Source of the DNA: Nitrospira japonica
Lineage (GTDB): Bacteria; Nitrospirota; Nitrospiria; Nitrospirales; Nitrospiraceae
Assembly: GCF_900169565.1 (NCBI RefSeq)
Contig: NZ_LT828648.1
Span: forward strand, 3,818,501-3,882,500
Length of the DNA stretch: 64,000 nt
Direction of reading: 5' to 3'
Shown here: positions 18,380 to 26,592 of the stretch, piece after piece
Layout: each line of letters starts with the position of its first letter
Numbering within the stretch: the stretch's first letter is position 1
Notes under the pieces: generated by a model
The model's input: the letters and a program-made list of their open reading frames with translations, nothing else
Told to the model about the DNA's origin: nothing
The model's database searches: none
Program-made: the position numbers and the translations under genes

Positions 18380-19459
18380 ATGATGCTGCTGCCGTTGCTG
18401 CCTCTTTTCATGCTCTTGTCCTGTGCGCCGGGACCGCCCAATGCGCCGTCCAAGGAGTCTCTGCAAATCGAAGCCTCGTTGCGCTCCAGACAACACGCGT
18501 TGGTGAACGAACAGGTCCATCGACTCGCATTGATCAGCCTGGCGATCCAGGATCCGATCAGGGTGCCTCGTTACGTGCCCGTCTCCTTGGTGATCAGCAA
18601 CGAGATCAATGCCTACTGCGACGGCGAGCAGATCGGCGTCCTCCAAGGCATGATGCGGTTTCTCGCGGACGATAACGAACTGGCCGCAGTGATCGGACAT
18701 GAACTCGGCCACTGTACCAGAAGCCACGTAGACAGGCGCCGGGCACGTGAAGCAGAACGCTTTTCTTCCGTGTCACCCCTCTGGGGGACCAAACAGTTTG
18801 ATCGGGAAGAGGAACGGGAGGCGGACTTGGACGCGCTGCTGTTTCTTTACTACGCCGGGTTCGACATCCAAGCAGCGGTCACCATGTGGGAACGCAAAGC
18901 CGCGGCGCTGCCATATACGAATCAGAAGAGCTACTTCTCCACCCATCCCGGTTCATTGGAACGCATCGCGCAGACCGAGAAGACGGTGGAGACGTTGAAA
19001 GCCGGTATCGATCCACTGACGAACCGGCCGTTGCATCGAGCCCCCGACCCTTCAGTCTCGCTGCCGGCATGGTTCGACAGAACGCTGGTCTTCAGCCGCT
19101 CGAAACTCCTCCGGTGGATTGCGGAAGGTCAGGAGCCGTTTCTGGCTGCTCAACGGGCGGCCATGGACCGGGAGCGGGCTCGACTCAACAGCGCTGAGAA
19201 ACTAGCCGATCCATTCGCGTCCGCGACCATCGCGTCCGAGGCCAAGGAGGCCCTGAAGGCCGTTCAAGACCGGCTTGCCGACCGCGAACGGCTAATGGAA
19301 CGGGCCTCGATGAATGCGATCCGTCGTAACATCCTTCGTCTGACCGCTGAACAGATCCCGCACGATCCAAACGGCCGGCTGATTGCCCTGCTCGACGAGA
19401 TGCTGGCCACGATGGAAACGGTGAGCGGCGATGCCGTACCTTCGACCTTCCGTCCCTGA
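18380..19459 (+). CDS. M48-family metalloprotease lipoprotein (first of a pair)
   Basis: 359 residues. A short hydrophobic leader ends in a lipobox-like LLSC at residues 12-15, predicting a lipid-anchored envelope protein. The zinc-binding HELGH motif is present near residue 111. The third ligand region is EEEREADLDALL, as in M48/Oma1-like peptidases. The C-terminal third is helical and charged. It overlaps the next gene by 29 bases and both run opposite to the surrounding units. The likely job is envelope protein quality control. A direct link to iron uptake is not shown. Confidence 0.8.
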   Translation: MMLLPLLPLFMLLSCAPGPPNAPSKESLQIEASLRSRQHALVNEQVHRLALISLAIQDPIRVPRYVPVSLVISNEINAYCDGEQIGVLQGMMRFLADDNELAAVIGHELGHCTRSHVDRRRAREAERFSSVSPLWGTKQFDREEEREADLDALLFLYYAGFDIQAAVTMWERKAAALPYTNQKSYFSTHPGSLERIAQTEKTVETLKAGIDPLTNRPLHRAPDPSVSLPAWFDRTLVFSRSKLLRWIAEGQEPFLAAQRAAMDRERARLNSAEKLADPFASATIASEAKEALKAVQDRLADRERLMERASMNAIRRNILRLTAEQIPHDPNGRLIALLDEMLATMETVSGDAVPSTFRP

Positions 19460-20525
19460 ACCTCGTAGAATCCTTCCGAGCCGGACGGTGCGTCGTCCGG
19501 GCCTCATCACGATCGGATTGGTCCTGCTGTGTGCCGGCCTCCTGTCGGGGGGATGCGTCACGGAACTCACGCCGGAAGAACGCCAGGCCCGAGAAGAACT
19601 GCTCGAGAAGTTGCGGCCCTGGCGGCAGGAGCAACGAAACCGGCTGAACTTCCTGAGTTTGTCGTTACAAGACGGTCCGGGCAGGCCGGCGATCCTGCCG
19701 GTGATTCTGTACGCGGGACAGAGCGGCGACCGCATCGACGCCGGCTGCACCGGAGACGTCATCGCTCTCTTCGAAGGCCTGGTGCGCTTCCTGTCACAGG
19801 ACGACGAACTCGCGTTCGTGATTGCCCATGAAATGGCCCATTGCCTCCACGGCCGAGGCTCATGGGTCCGCAGCGGCGTGCGGCAGTCATACTCAAGCTA
19901 CTCCCTCTCGGAAGAGACGCAAGCCGATGCGCATGCCTTGACCTACATGTATCAGGCCGGATTTGACGTGGACATTGGCGTCGAGACGCTGGTCCGCCTC
20001 ACCACCGAGGTGCCGAAGAGTCTGACCGGTTCGTATTTCAGCTTGCACCCTCATGTACTGGAACGGATCGCCCGCGCCAAGGTGCATGCGGCGGCGCTGC
20101 ACGGCGGCCTGCATCCGCTCACGAACCAGCCGCTACCGCCACCGGTGCAAAAGGTGACGTTTGCGATGACGTCATGGGTGGATTTGAATCGTGTGACGAA
20201 AGAGTCTCGCTGGGTCCAGCGGTTCGACGATGAGATGCGGGCGTTTGTCGGAGTTCGGCTGAACGAAGTCCAGGCATCCAAACTCCACCTACGGTTCGTC
20301 GAAGAACAAGGAGACCGCTCCGCCGCCGAACGGGCGAGAAAGGAATCCGACGCTCTGGTGAACAAGCTCCGGCACGAGATCGAAGACAAGCAGATCGAGG
20401 TGCTGTCCCAGACTTCCCTCCCCTTTCATCGGACGATCCTGCAAGTGACCCGTGAAGGTATTCAGGGAGATCCGAATGCGCGGCTCGCCCAACTCCTGGA
20501 TCACAAGTATCTGCCTTCACATTAA
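19431..20525 (+). CDS. M48-family metalloprotease lipoprotein (second of a pair)
   Basis: 364 residues. A hydrophobic segment (about 25-40) ends in a lipobox-like LSGGC. The metal site is HEMAH near residue 130, followed by the acidic motif SEETQADAHAL. It is a paralogue of the gene before it: both carry a motif pattern of DDELA, then HExxH, then ...YF(S)xHP...LERIA. The start overlaps the previous gene, so the two are probably co-transcribed and may have arisen by duplication. A strong hairpin follows the stop. Confidence 0.8.
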   Translation: MPYLRPSVPEPRRILPSRTVRRPGLITIGLVLLCAGLLSGGCVTELTPEERQAREELLEKLRPWRQEQRNRLNFLSLSLQDGPGRPAILPVILYAGQSGDRIDAGCTGDVIALFEGLVRFLSQDDELAFVIAHEMAHCLHGRGSWVRSGVRQSYSSYSLSEETQADAHALTYMYQAGFDVDIGVETLVRLTTEVPKSLTGSYFSLHPHVLERIARAKVHAAALHGGLHPLTNQPLPPPVQKVTFAMTSWVDLNRVTKESRWVQRFDDEMRAFVGVRLNEVQASKLHLRFVEEQGDRSAAERARKESDALVNKLRHEIEDKQIEVLSQTSLPFHRTILQVTREGIQGDPNARLAQLLDHKYLPSH

Positions 20526-20534
20526 GCGCGGCGA

Positions 20535-20559
20535 GAAGGAACAGGTTTCCTGTTCCTTC
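20535..20559. terminator. Perfect 11-bp hairpin between convergent genes
   Basis: GAAGGAACAGG, loop TTT, CCTGTTCCTTC. It lies 10 bases after the M48 stop and 33 bases before the FecR stop on the other strand. There is no T-run, so it may be a bidirectional or factor-assisted terminator. Confidence 0.55.
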
Positions 20560-20591
20560 CAGCGCATTCGTTCGTGGGGCGCAATTGTGCT

Positions 20592-21644
20592 TCAGCGCAG
20601 GATGATCAGACGATCGGAGAAGCGGGTCATTTTCATTTGAAGAGACTCGGCAAGCGTGGCGAAGACGTGGGCGGGATCGGAGACCTTGTAGATGCCCGTG
20701 ACCGGCACGCGGCCGGCGTCCGACGAAAGCAGCAGCACGTAGCCGGGATAATACCGTCGCACCTCATCAAGGACGTCGGACAGCTGCGACCGCACGAACA
20801 CCAAGCGGCCCTGCACCCAGGCGGTGGCGACATCAAGGTCTACGGCTTCAACAGCACCGACTCCCCCGGCGTTCGTCGAGACTTGTTGTCCTCGTTCCAC
20901 CCACACCGGAGCAGACGAGGCACCACCCTTCGAAACTTCGACGATTCCTTTGGTGACGGTCACGACCGCATCACTTCCACGCGACCGGACGACGAACGCT
21001 GTCCCGACCGCGCGCGTCATCGACGAACCGCTCTTCACGATGAACGGCCGGTCCGGATCCGATCGGACCGTGAACAGCACCTCGCCCTTGAGCAACCGCA
21101 CCACCCTGGTCGCCCCGGTAAAGTCCAACGCGATCGCGCTGTCGCTGTTCAGGAACGCGGTCGAGTGGTCCGGCAATTCAACGGATCGCTGTTCCGCCAC
21201 CACCGTCGAAACATCGGCTTGCCAGCGAAGCCACAGATCGCTGAACAAGACCGCATATCCGCAGATGAGTACCAACGCCGCGGCGGTGGCCCACTGCCAC
21301 GACCATGGCCACGCCGACTCGCGAGCCGAATCAGGAATCGATCGACAAGCGTCGGCCGCGGCGGTCTCCAACTCGATTTCGTTCCACAGCGAGGTGACCT
21401 CGCGAAACGCTCGAGCGTGGGCGTCGCTTTGGCTCCGCCAATGTTCGAAGGCTTCCCGTTCCGTGGTCGACACCTTCGGTGCCCCCAACCGCACGAACCA
21501 CTCCGTGGCCTCGCGCGTCAGCACGTGCTCCGCAGTAGACTTCGTGGTCGAGAAAGCCCGTGGTTCTCGGTTCGGCATGGGGGAGCCCACTATACCCTTT
21601 CCTTGTATGACGGACCAGCGGTCCCAGCTGTCCCCCACCGTCAT
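20592..21644 (-). CDS. FecR-type anti-sigma factor (unit 4)
   Basis: 350 residues. DUF4880-like N-terminus (about 40-90, EATEWFVRLGAPKVSTTERE), membrane helix (about 120-137), FecR domain (VVAEQRSVELPDHSTAFLN) and DUF4974-like end (LSDVLDEVRRYYPGYVLLL). The ATG overlaps the sigma stop as ATGA, indicating coupling. No receptor follows directly. Downstream come two genes on the opposite strand, then receptor 4. The natural inference is that receptor 4 is its partner and the M48 pair was inserted between them. Confidence 0.88.
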   Translation of the reverse strand: MTVGDSWDRWSVIQGKGIVGSPMPNREPRAFSTTKSTAEHVLTREATEWFVRLGAPKVSTTEREAFEHWRSQSDAHARAFREVTSLWNEIELETAAADACRSIPDSARESAWPWSWQWATAAALVLICGYAVLFSDLWLRWQADVSTVVAEQRSVELPDHSTAFLNSDSAIALDFTGATRVVRLLKGEVLFTVRSDPDRPFIVKSGSSMTRAVGTAFVVRSRGSDAVVTVTKGIVEVSKGGASSAPVWVERGQQVSTNAGGVGAVEAVDLDVATAWVQGRLVFVRSQLSDVLDEVRRYYPGYVLLLSSDAGRVPVTGIYKVSDPAHVFATLAESLQMKMTRFSDRLIILR

Positions 21645-22189
21645 GGCTGCTCCTTCAACGCCGCCAACAGCGCTTGCTGACAGTGCGCCAGAGCGCGATT
21701 GATCTCTTTCGCGACGATCCGTTCCGAAACACCGAGGCGGTGGGCGATTTCATCGTATGAATGGCCCTGGACCCTCCGCAGCATGAATATCGTCCGGCAG
21801 CGGGGCGAGAGTTGCTCCAGCGCGCTTTGCAGCAGGGTCATCCGTTGCTTGTCGAATATCGCCTGCTCGCAGGAGGGCGTGGCGCTTGGAACGTGTTCCG
21901 CTTCTTCGAGCGGTTCCTGAAAGGGCCGCCGCACCTGATTTCTTCTCAATTCGTCGATCGCCAGGTTGGAGGCAATGCGGAACAGAAAGGCACGGGGATT
22001 ATCGGGCTGAGTCGATGCCGGCAGCTGAGCGACCCGCAGAAACGTCTCCTGCAGGAGATCGGCGGCCGCTTCGGGACATCCCAGCCGCCGTTGCAGGAAT
22101 CGCTGCAGTTCTTGCGCATACTGCTGGAACGCCATGCCGAGCGGAGAGGTCGGCATGGGGGTGAGGCACCACAGGTCCTGGTCGCTCAT
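21641..22189 (-). CDS. FecI-type ECF sigma factor (unit 4)
   Basis: 182 residues starting MSDQDLWCL. The frame extends 8 codons further to 22213, but the paralogue at 25967-26506 starts at the matching MNDQDLWCL. From this start the shared upstream element lies exactly 33 bases away in both genes. Region 2: AADLLQETFLRVAQLPAST, NLAIDELRRNQ. Region 4: HSYDEIAHRLGVSERIVAKE. It is nearly the twin of the unit 5 sigma factor in its first half and diverges in the second. Confidence 0.9.
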   Translation of the reverse strand: MSDQDLWCLTPMPTSPLGMAFQQYAQELQRFLQRRLGCPEAAADLLQETFLRVAQLPASTQPDNPRAFLFRIASNLAIDELRRNQVRRPFQEPLEEAEHVPSATPSCEQAIFDKQRMTLLQSALEQLSPRCRTIFMLRRVQGHSYDEIAHRLGVSERIVAKEINRALAHCQQALLAALKEQP

Positions 22190-22221
22190 GGCGGCAGGGT
22201 AGCATGGCATCACATTCGACA

Positions 22222-22242
22222 GGAATGTCTACTTTCCGGAAA
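22222..22242 (-). promoter_or_regulatory. Shared sigma-gene upstream element, copy 5
   Basis: In gene orientation TTTCCGGAAA, GTAG, ACATTCC, followed by TGTC. It is 33 bases before the unit 4 sigma start and only 18 bases after the stop of receptor 5. Confidence 0.6.
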
Positions 22243-22259
22243 ATCGAGCGAGCGTGGAG

Positions 22260-24764
22260 TCAGAACTTGATTCCCACTGTGGCCAGAACCGTTCGCGGCT
22301 CACCATAGAACAATCGCGTGGTGGAATTGAAGCCTGATTCGATGTACGCCTGATCAAAGAGGTTTCGAAAGTTTACCGCAACATTCACCTGTTTGGCTCG
22401 AAGCCAGTTACCCGTTTCCATATTATGATTGTAGTAGAGCGCGGCATCCACCCGAACATAGCCCGGCACGGTGAGTTGCGGCCCGAAGATCGACGCATTG
22501 CGGTTGGAATAACCGAATACGCCGCCACCGACACCAAATCCTTGCAGGATACCTTCCTGGAAATGGTAGGTCGACCAAAGAGTCCCCTTGTTGTACGGCA
22601 CAAATCCCAGTCGCCTGTTTACCAAAGCCGGATCGTTATCCTGCGTGACCTCGGCATCGGTATAGGCGTAGCTTGCAATGACGTTCCAGCCGCTGGTCAG
22701 ACTGGCCGTCACGTCCAACTCGACCCCCTGACTCCGTTGTTGACCGGTTTGAACCTGCACGCCCGGAGTGACTGGATCCGGCGTCAATAGATTCTCTCTC
22801 GTCAAGTGAAACCAGGCCAATGTGGTGGAAATACGATTGTCGAGGAAAAAGGTCTTGATACCGACTTCATACTGCGTCGATCGTTCCGGTTCAAAAAGTT
22901 GGCCGTTCGGGTTAAACGTGTCCGGTGTATTCGGCAGAAATCCCCGCGTCCACGACGTGTAAAGCGACACCGGTTCGATCGGCTGGTAGACCAATCCCAA
23001 TCGTGGGCTGACGGCCGTATCATCAGAGGTTTGATCGGGCCCACTGAACTGCTGGCTGAAATTGGCGCTTTGATGCACGTAATCAAACCGGACACCGCCG
23101 AGAAATTTCAAATTGGGCAACAACGCAATCATGTCCTGAAGGTACATCCCGGCCATTTTGGAATCCGATTTTTGAAAGAATGAGGATGTCACACTTCCTA
23201 AACCCTGAGAATAGTCAGGCGCATATAGATCCAGATTCGGAGCCGTTGCGGATACGCCCTGCGTCGGATCGGTCTTGTCCTGTCGCAGTTCGAACCCGAC
23301 GAGCAGGTTGTGATCCATCCGCAACAATTTGAAATGGCCCGTCAGGTTCGTAAACATATTTTGAAAGTGCCGGTGCCATACCGATCCACTCGAGCCGCCT
23401 TCGAGGCCCGCGCGTGTCAGGGTACGCTGATCGGGTAGCAGACTGGTGGCAAACGCCGTTACCAATTGGTCTTCTTGAAATACCGTGTATCGATACGCGT
23501 TACGAATCGCCCAGTCGCTATTGAATTGGTGAGTCAAGTCATACCCGACTCTGGTTTGCCAGCGTTCATACCGCTCAAACGGGCCTAAGGTGGTATTTCG
23601 ATTGCGGGGGAGCGGACCATTGATATTGGGCAAAACCGTGCCGAGCGCCGGCAGGCCGCCGTAGTCGGGATTGTTCCGCTTGATGTAGTCGGCTTCGAAC
23701 GTCACGGCCGTGCGCGCTCCAATCAGCCAAGTGATGGCGGGTGAGACGGCGATCAGGTCGCGCTTTACGTAATCGACGAAACTTTCGGCCTTTTGACCGG
23801 CAAAGTTGATCCGATATAGCAGAGTCTTACTGGCGTTGAGCGGCCCTGTCGCGTCGAGTTCCGTGCGATAAAAGTTGTAGCTGCCGACCATGAAATTCGC
23901 AGAGTAATACGGATCGGGCAGCGGCTTCTTGGTGACTAGATTGACGATACCGCCTGGATCTCCCATGCCGTAGAGGACAGCCGCCGGTCCTTTGAGGACT
24001 TCCAAGCGCTGAATGTTGTAGTTGTCTGTCGCATTGTTGATATTGCTGGGATCGATGAGCCCGTTGCGATAGACGTTGTTGACCTGAAATCCTCGGATGA
24101 GAAAGGAGTCGTTCAGTCCCTGCGTGTTTCGATTCGTCACGACACCGGCCAGATTCTCCAGCGAATTGGCCAGTCGAAACGTGCGTTGCTCCTCCATCAC
24201 CTTCCTGGTAATCACCTGAATGGATTGCGGCACGTCGCGGATCGGCGTATCGGTTCGCATGGCAGTACCGTCTTCCTGCGCCACATACGACTTCACGTCA
24301 TTGTCCCGCTCGCGGACTTCCTTCACCAAAATCTCCGGGACTTTGACGGGCTTCGAACTGGCCGTGCCGCTCACTGCCCCCTCATCATCGGCCGCGGCCA
24401 CTGCGACTCCGGCTCCCACTGCGGCAGTGCCGGCCGCCGGCGCAAGCATGGATGAGTCGGCTCGATCGAGCGTCACAGTATTTACATCGGTAAATCGATA
24501 GGTTAGACCACTGTCTTTCAATAACATTTTTAGGGCTTCTTCGGGTTCGTGACGACCGCTGACCCCGGCCGTATTAAGCCCCTTCGTCAACTCCCCGCTA
24601 TACAGCACCTGAAGATTCGTCGCCGCGGCAAATTCGGCCAGCGCACCGGCCAGCGGTTTCGCGGCGATGTCGAAATCGACCGGTTGGGCATAGGCTGTCC
24701 GGAGATCCCAAGTCGTGGTGATGAGAAATAGAATGACCGCAACGGTACACAGCAACTTCTTCAT
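22260..24764 (-). CDS. TonB-dependent receptor with STN domain, FpvA/FhuE-like (receptor 5)
   Basis: 834 residues from MKKLLCTVAVILFLI, a classic export signal with GAGGG just upstream. A longer frame to 24806 adds an unlikely extension. Order: signal (1-26, ending AYAQ), STN domain (about 28-100, VDFDIAAKPLAGALAEFAA), alanine-rich spacer, TonB-box-like KPVKVPEILVKEV, plug with DTPIRDVPQSIQVITR and LEVLKGPAAVLYG (typical of ferric-siderophore receptors), barrel ending TVGIKF. It forms unit 5 with FecR 24875-25945 and sigma 25967-26506. It is a paralogue of receptor 6. Confidence 0.9.
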   Translation of the reverse strand: MKKLLCTVAVILFLITTTWDLRTAYAQPVDFDIAAKPLAGALAEFAAATNLQVLYSGELTKGLNTAGVSGRHEPEEALKMLLKDSGLTYRFTDVNTVTLDRADSSMLAPAAGTAAVGAGVAVAAADDEGAVSGTASSKPVKVPEILVKEVRERDNDVKSYVAQEDGTAMRTDTPIRDVPQSIQVITRKVMEEQRTFRLANSLENLAGVVTNRNTQGLNDSFLIRGFQVNNVYRNGLIDPSNINNATDNYNIQRLEVLKGPAAVLYGMGDPGGIVNLVTKKPLPDPYYSANFMVGSYNFYRTELDATGPLNASKTLLYRINFAGQKAESFVDYVKRDLIAVSPAITWLIGARTAVTFEADYIKRNNPDYGGLPALGTVLPNINGPLPRNRNTTLGPFERYERWQTRVGYDLTHQFNSDWAIRNAYRYTVFQEDQLVTAFATSLLPDQRTLTRAGLEGGSSGSVWHRHFQNMFTNLTGHFKLLRMDHNLLVGFELRQDKTDPTQGVSATAPNLDLYAPDYSQGLGSVTSSFFQKSDSKMAGMYLQDMIALLPNLKFLGGVRFDYVHQSANFSQQFSGPDQTSDDTAVSPRLGLVYQPIEPVSLYTSWTRGFLPNTPDTFNPNGQLFEPERSTQYEVGIKTFFLDNRISTTLAWFHLTRENLLTPDPVTPGVQVQTGQQRSQGVELDVTASLTSGWNVIASYAYTDAEVTQDNDPALVNRRLGFVPYNKGTLWSTYHFQEGILQGFGVGGGVFGYSNRNASIFGPQLTVPGYVRVDAALYYNHNMETGNWLRAKQVNVAVNFRNLFDQAYIESGFNSTTRLFYGEPRTVLATVGIKF

Positions 24765-24874
24765 GCATCCCTCGTACGTGATTACGTCTCTGCCGGTAAG
24801 ACGCACGAGGCGCGCACCACCCCAAGTCGATTCAGGAAAAAGTGTAAGACGACGAGAATGAAGGAGAGAGATTG

Positions 24875-25945
24875 CTAGTAGAGCAACACGAGGTAGCCCG
24901 CGACGGTAACCGATTTGACGTGAAACGTCGTCTCCAAGGCATGGACGACTGCGGCAGGGTCGCCGGTCTTGAAGACACCGCTGATGAGGTGCTGGCGGAG
25001 GTCGGAGTTGAGCACGATGATCTTGCCCTTCCAGTATCGATCGACTTCTTCGACCACCTCGCCCAACGGCTTCAAATCGAACACGAGTTGCCCCCGGCGC
25101 CAGCCGGTGGCTTGGACCATATCGGCCTGAGATACAGCTCCGATTCCTCCACTTGTGCTGTAACGGACCTGCTCTCCCACCGTCACGACCGATGAGGCAA
25201 CTCCACGATCAGCGCCGGCAAGGCTATTCGGCTGGGAGACTTCGACCGTCCCTTCCATCACGGTGACCGTCACGCCCTGATCCTGCCGGCGGACGTTGAA
25301 TTCGGTTCCGACCGCCCGCGTGATGCCGCTGACGGATTCGACCTCGAATGGACGGGTCCGATCGTGAGCGACCATGAACGACGCCTCGCCCTTTTTTAGA
25401 TGGATATAGCGCCGCTGACCGGTCAATCGGACCGAGATCGCCGTATTGGTATTCAAGTGAACAATCGATCCGTCTTCCAGGGTCACGCTGGTGCGCTCAC
25501 CCCTGGCGGTCGTGATCGCGCCTGGATCCCAGGCATCCTGATAGCCGGCAAACCAGAGGCCGGCAAGAATCATTAATAGAATCGAGGCGGCCATGGCGGC
25601 TCGCCTCCATCCCGTCCCCGTCGGCCTCGGTACAATCGCGTCGACCGGCTCGATTCCTTGACGCACGTCCTCCCATACGAGACGGCTCGGCTCGTCCAAG
25701 TCACCCCAGAGTAGATCGATCTTGTCGAACGCGGCACGGTGTCTGGGGCTTTGCCGCTTCCAGGCCTCACAGGCTCGCCGTTCCTCCTCGGTGACGTCAT
25801 CCGCTTGCAGGCGTACCCGCCAGTGAATGGCCTCATCCGACAATGTGCGGTCGTCTGGCGTCACGTCATCCCCGCGTCGAAGAATACGCCTACTTCCTAT
25901 GACTATCGAATCGAGTGTTACCACAGTCCGTCCCGTCCCATCCAC
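24875..25945 (-). CDS. FecR-type anti-sigma factor (unit 5)
   Basis: Up to 356 residues. The GTG at 25945 has poor support. Another GTG at 25864, before TPDDRTLSDEAIHWRVRL, would better match the usual FecR length. DUF4880-like N-terminus, membrane helix (about 116-134, AAMAASILLMILAGLWFAG), FecR domain (ARGERTSVTLEDGSIVHLN) and DUF4974-like end (LGEVVEEVDRYWKGKIIVLN). The sigma gene ends 21 bases upstream of the frame. It should pair with receptor 5. Confidence 0.87.
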   Translation of the reverse strand: MDGTGRTVVTLDSIVIGSRRILRRGDDVTPDDRTLSDEAIHWRVRLQADDVTEEERRACEAWKRQSPRHRAAFDKIDLLWGDLDEPSRLVWEDVRQGIEPVDAIVPRPTGTGWRRAAMAASILLMILAGLWFAGYQDAWDPGAITTARGERTSVTLEDGSIVHLNTNTAISVRLTGQRRYIHLKKGEASFMVAHDRTRPFEVESVSGITRAVGTEFNVRRQDQGVTVTVMEGTVEVSQPNSLAGADRGVASSVVTVGEQVRYSTSGGIGAVSQADMVQATGWRRGQLVFDLKPLGEVVEEVDRYWKGKIIVLNSDLRQHLISGVFKTGDPAAVVHALETTFHVKSVTVAGYLVLLY

Positions 25946-25966
25946 AACAGGTCCATCATAGGGGGG

Positions 25967-26506
25967 TTACCTCCCCGCCCGATCCATATAGTCACGGCAA
26001 TGAGCCAACGCCTTACTCATGTGTTTCTCGACGGCGCTCTTCGAGATGCTGAGCCGCCCTGCAATCTCGCCATAGGAGAGATGCTCCGACTTGTGAAGCA
26101 GAAACACTATCCGGCATTTGGCCGGCAGAGTGGCCACGGCTTCTCGCAGCAGGCGGCATTGCTGCCTCGCCTCCAACGCGGTCTCTTGCGACGGGGCATG
26201 GCTCGCGATCTCGCCGGTCTCGACGTCGCCGAGCTCATATGCCGAGCGCACCTGCTGCCGGCGCATGGCGTCGGTCGCGAGATTGGAGGCGATGCGGAAC
26301 AGATAGGCCCTGGGATTATCCGGCTGAGTTGACGACGGCAGCTGAGCGACCCGGAGAAACGTCTCTTGCATGAGATCGGCGGCGGTGTCGGGACACCCGA
26401 GCCGGCGATGCAGGAACCGTTGAAGTTCCTGCGCATACTGCTGAAATGCCATCCCTAGCGGGGAAGTCCTAACGGGGTCCAGGCACCACAGATCCTGGTC
26501 GTTCAT
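25967..26506 (-). CDS. FecI-type ECF sigma factor (unit 5)
   Basis: 179 residues, MNDQDLWCL at the start. Region 2: AADLMQETFLRVAQLPSST, NLATDAMRRQQ. Region 4: LSYGEIAGRLSISKSAVEKH. The first 75 residues closely match the unit 4 sigma factor, including PLGMAFQQYAQELQRFL, while the rest differs. This suggests a duplication followed by divergence or a partial exchange. The shared upstream element lies 33 bases before the start. Confidence 0.9.
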   Translation of the reverse strand: MNDQDLWCLDPVRTSPLGMAFQQYAQELQRFLHRRLGCPDTAADLMQETFLRVAQLPSSTQPDNPRAYLFRIASNLATDAMRRQQVRSAYELGDVETGEIASHAPSQETALEARQQCRLLREAVATLPAKCRIVFLLHKSEHLSYGEIAGRLSISKSAVEKHMSKALAHCRDYMDRAGR

Positions 26507-26538
26507 GGCGGCAGGCTAACATGGCATCACGCCAGACA

Positions 26539-26559
26539 GGAATGTCTACTTTCCGGAAA
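26539..26559 (-). promoter_or_regulatory. Shared sigma-gene upstream element, copy 6
   Basis: In gene orientation TTTCCGGAAA, GTAG, ACATTCC, followed by TGTC. Spacing to the gene (33) is the same as at unit 4. The matching sequence continues for several bases on both sides. Confidence 0.6.
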
Positions 26560-26592
26560 ATCGAAGAGCACTGATTAGGGGCCATCCAACGT

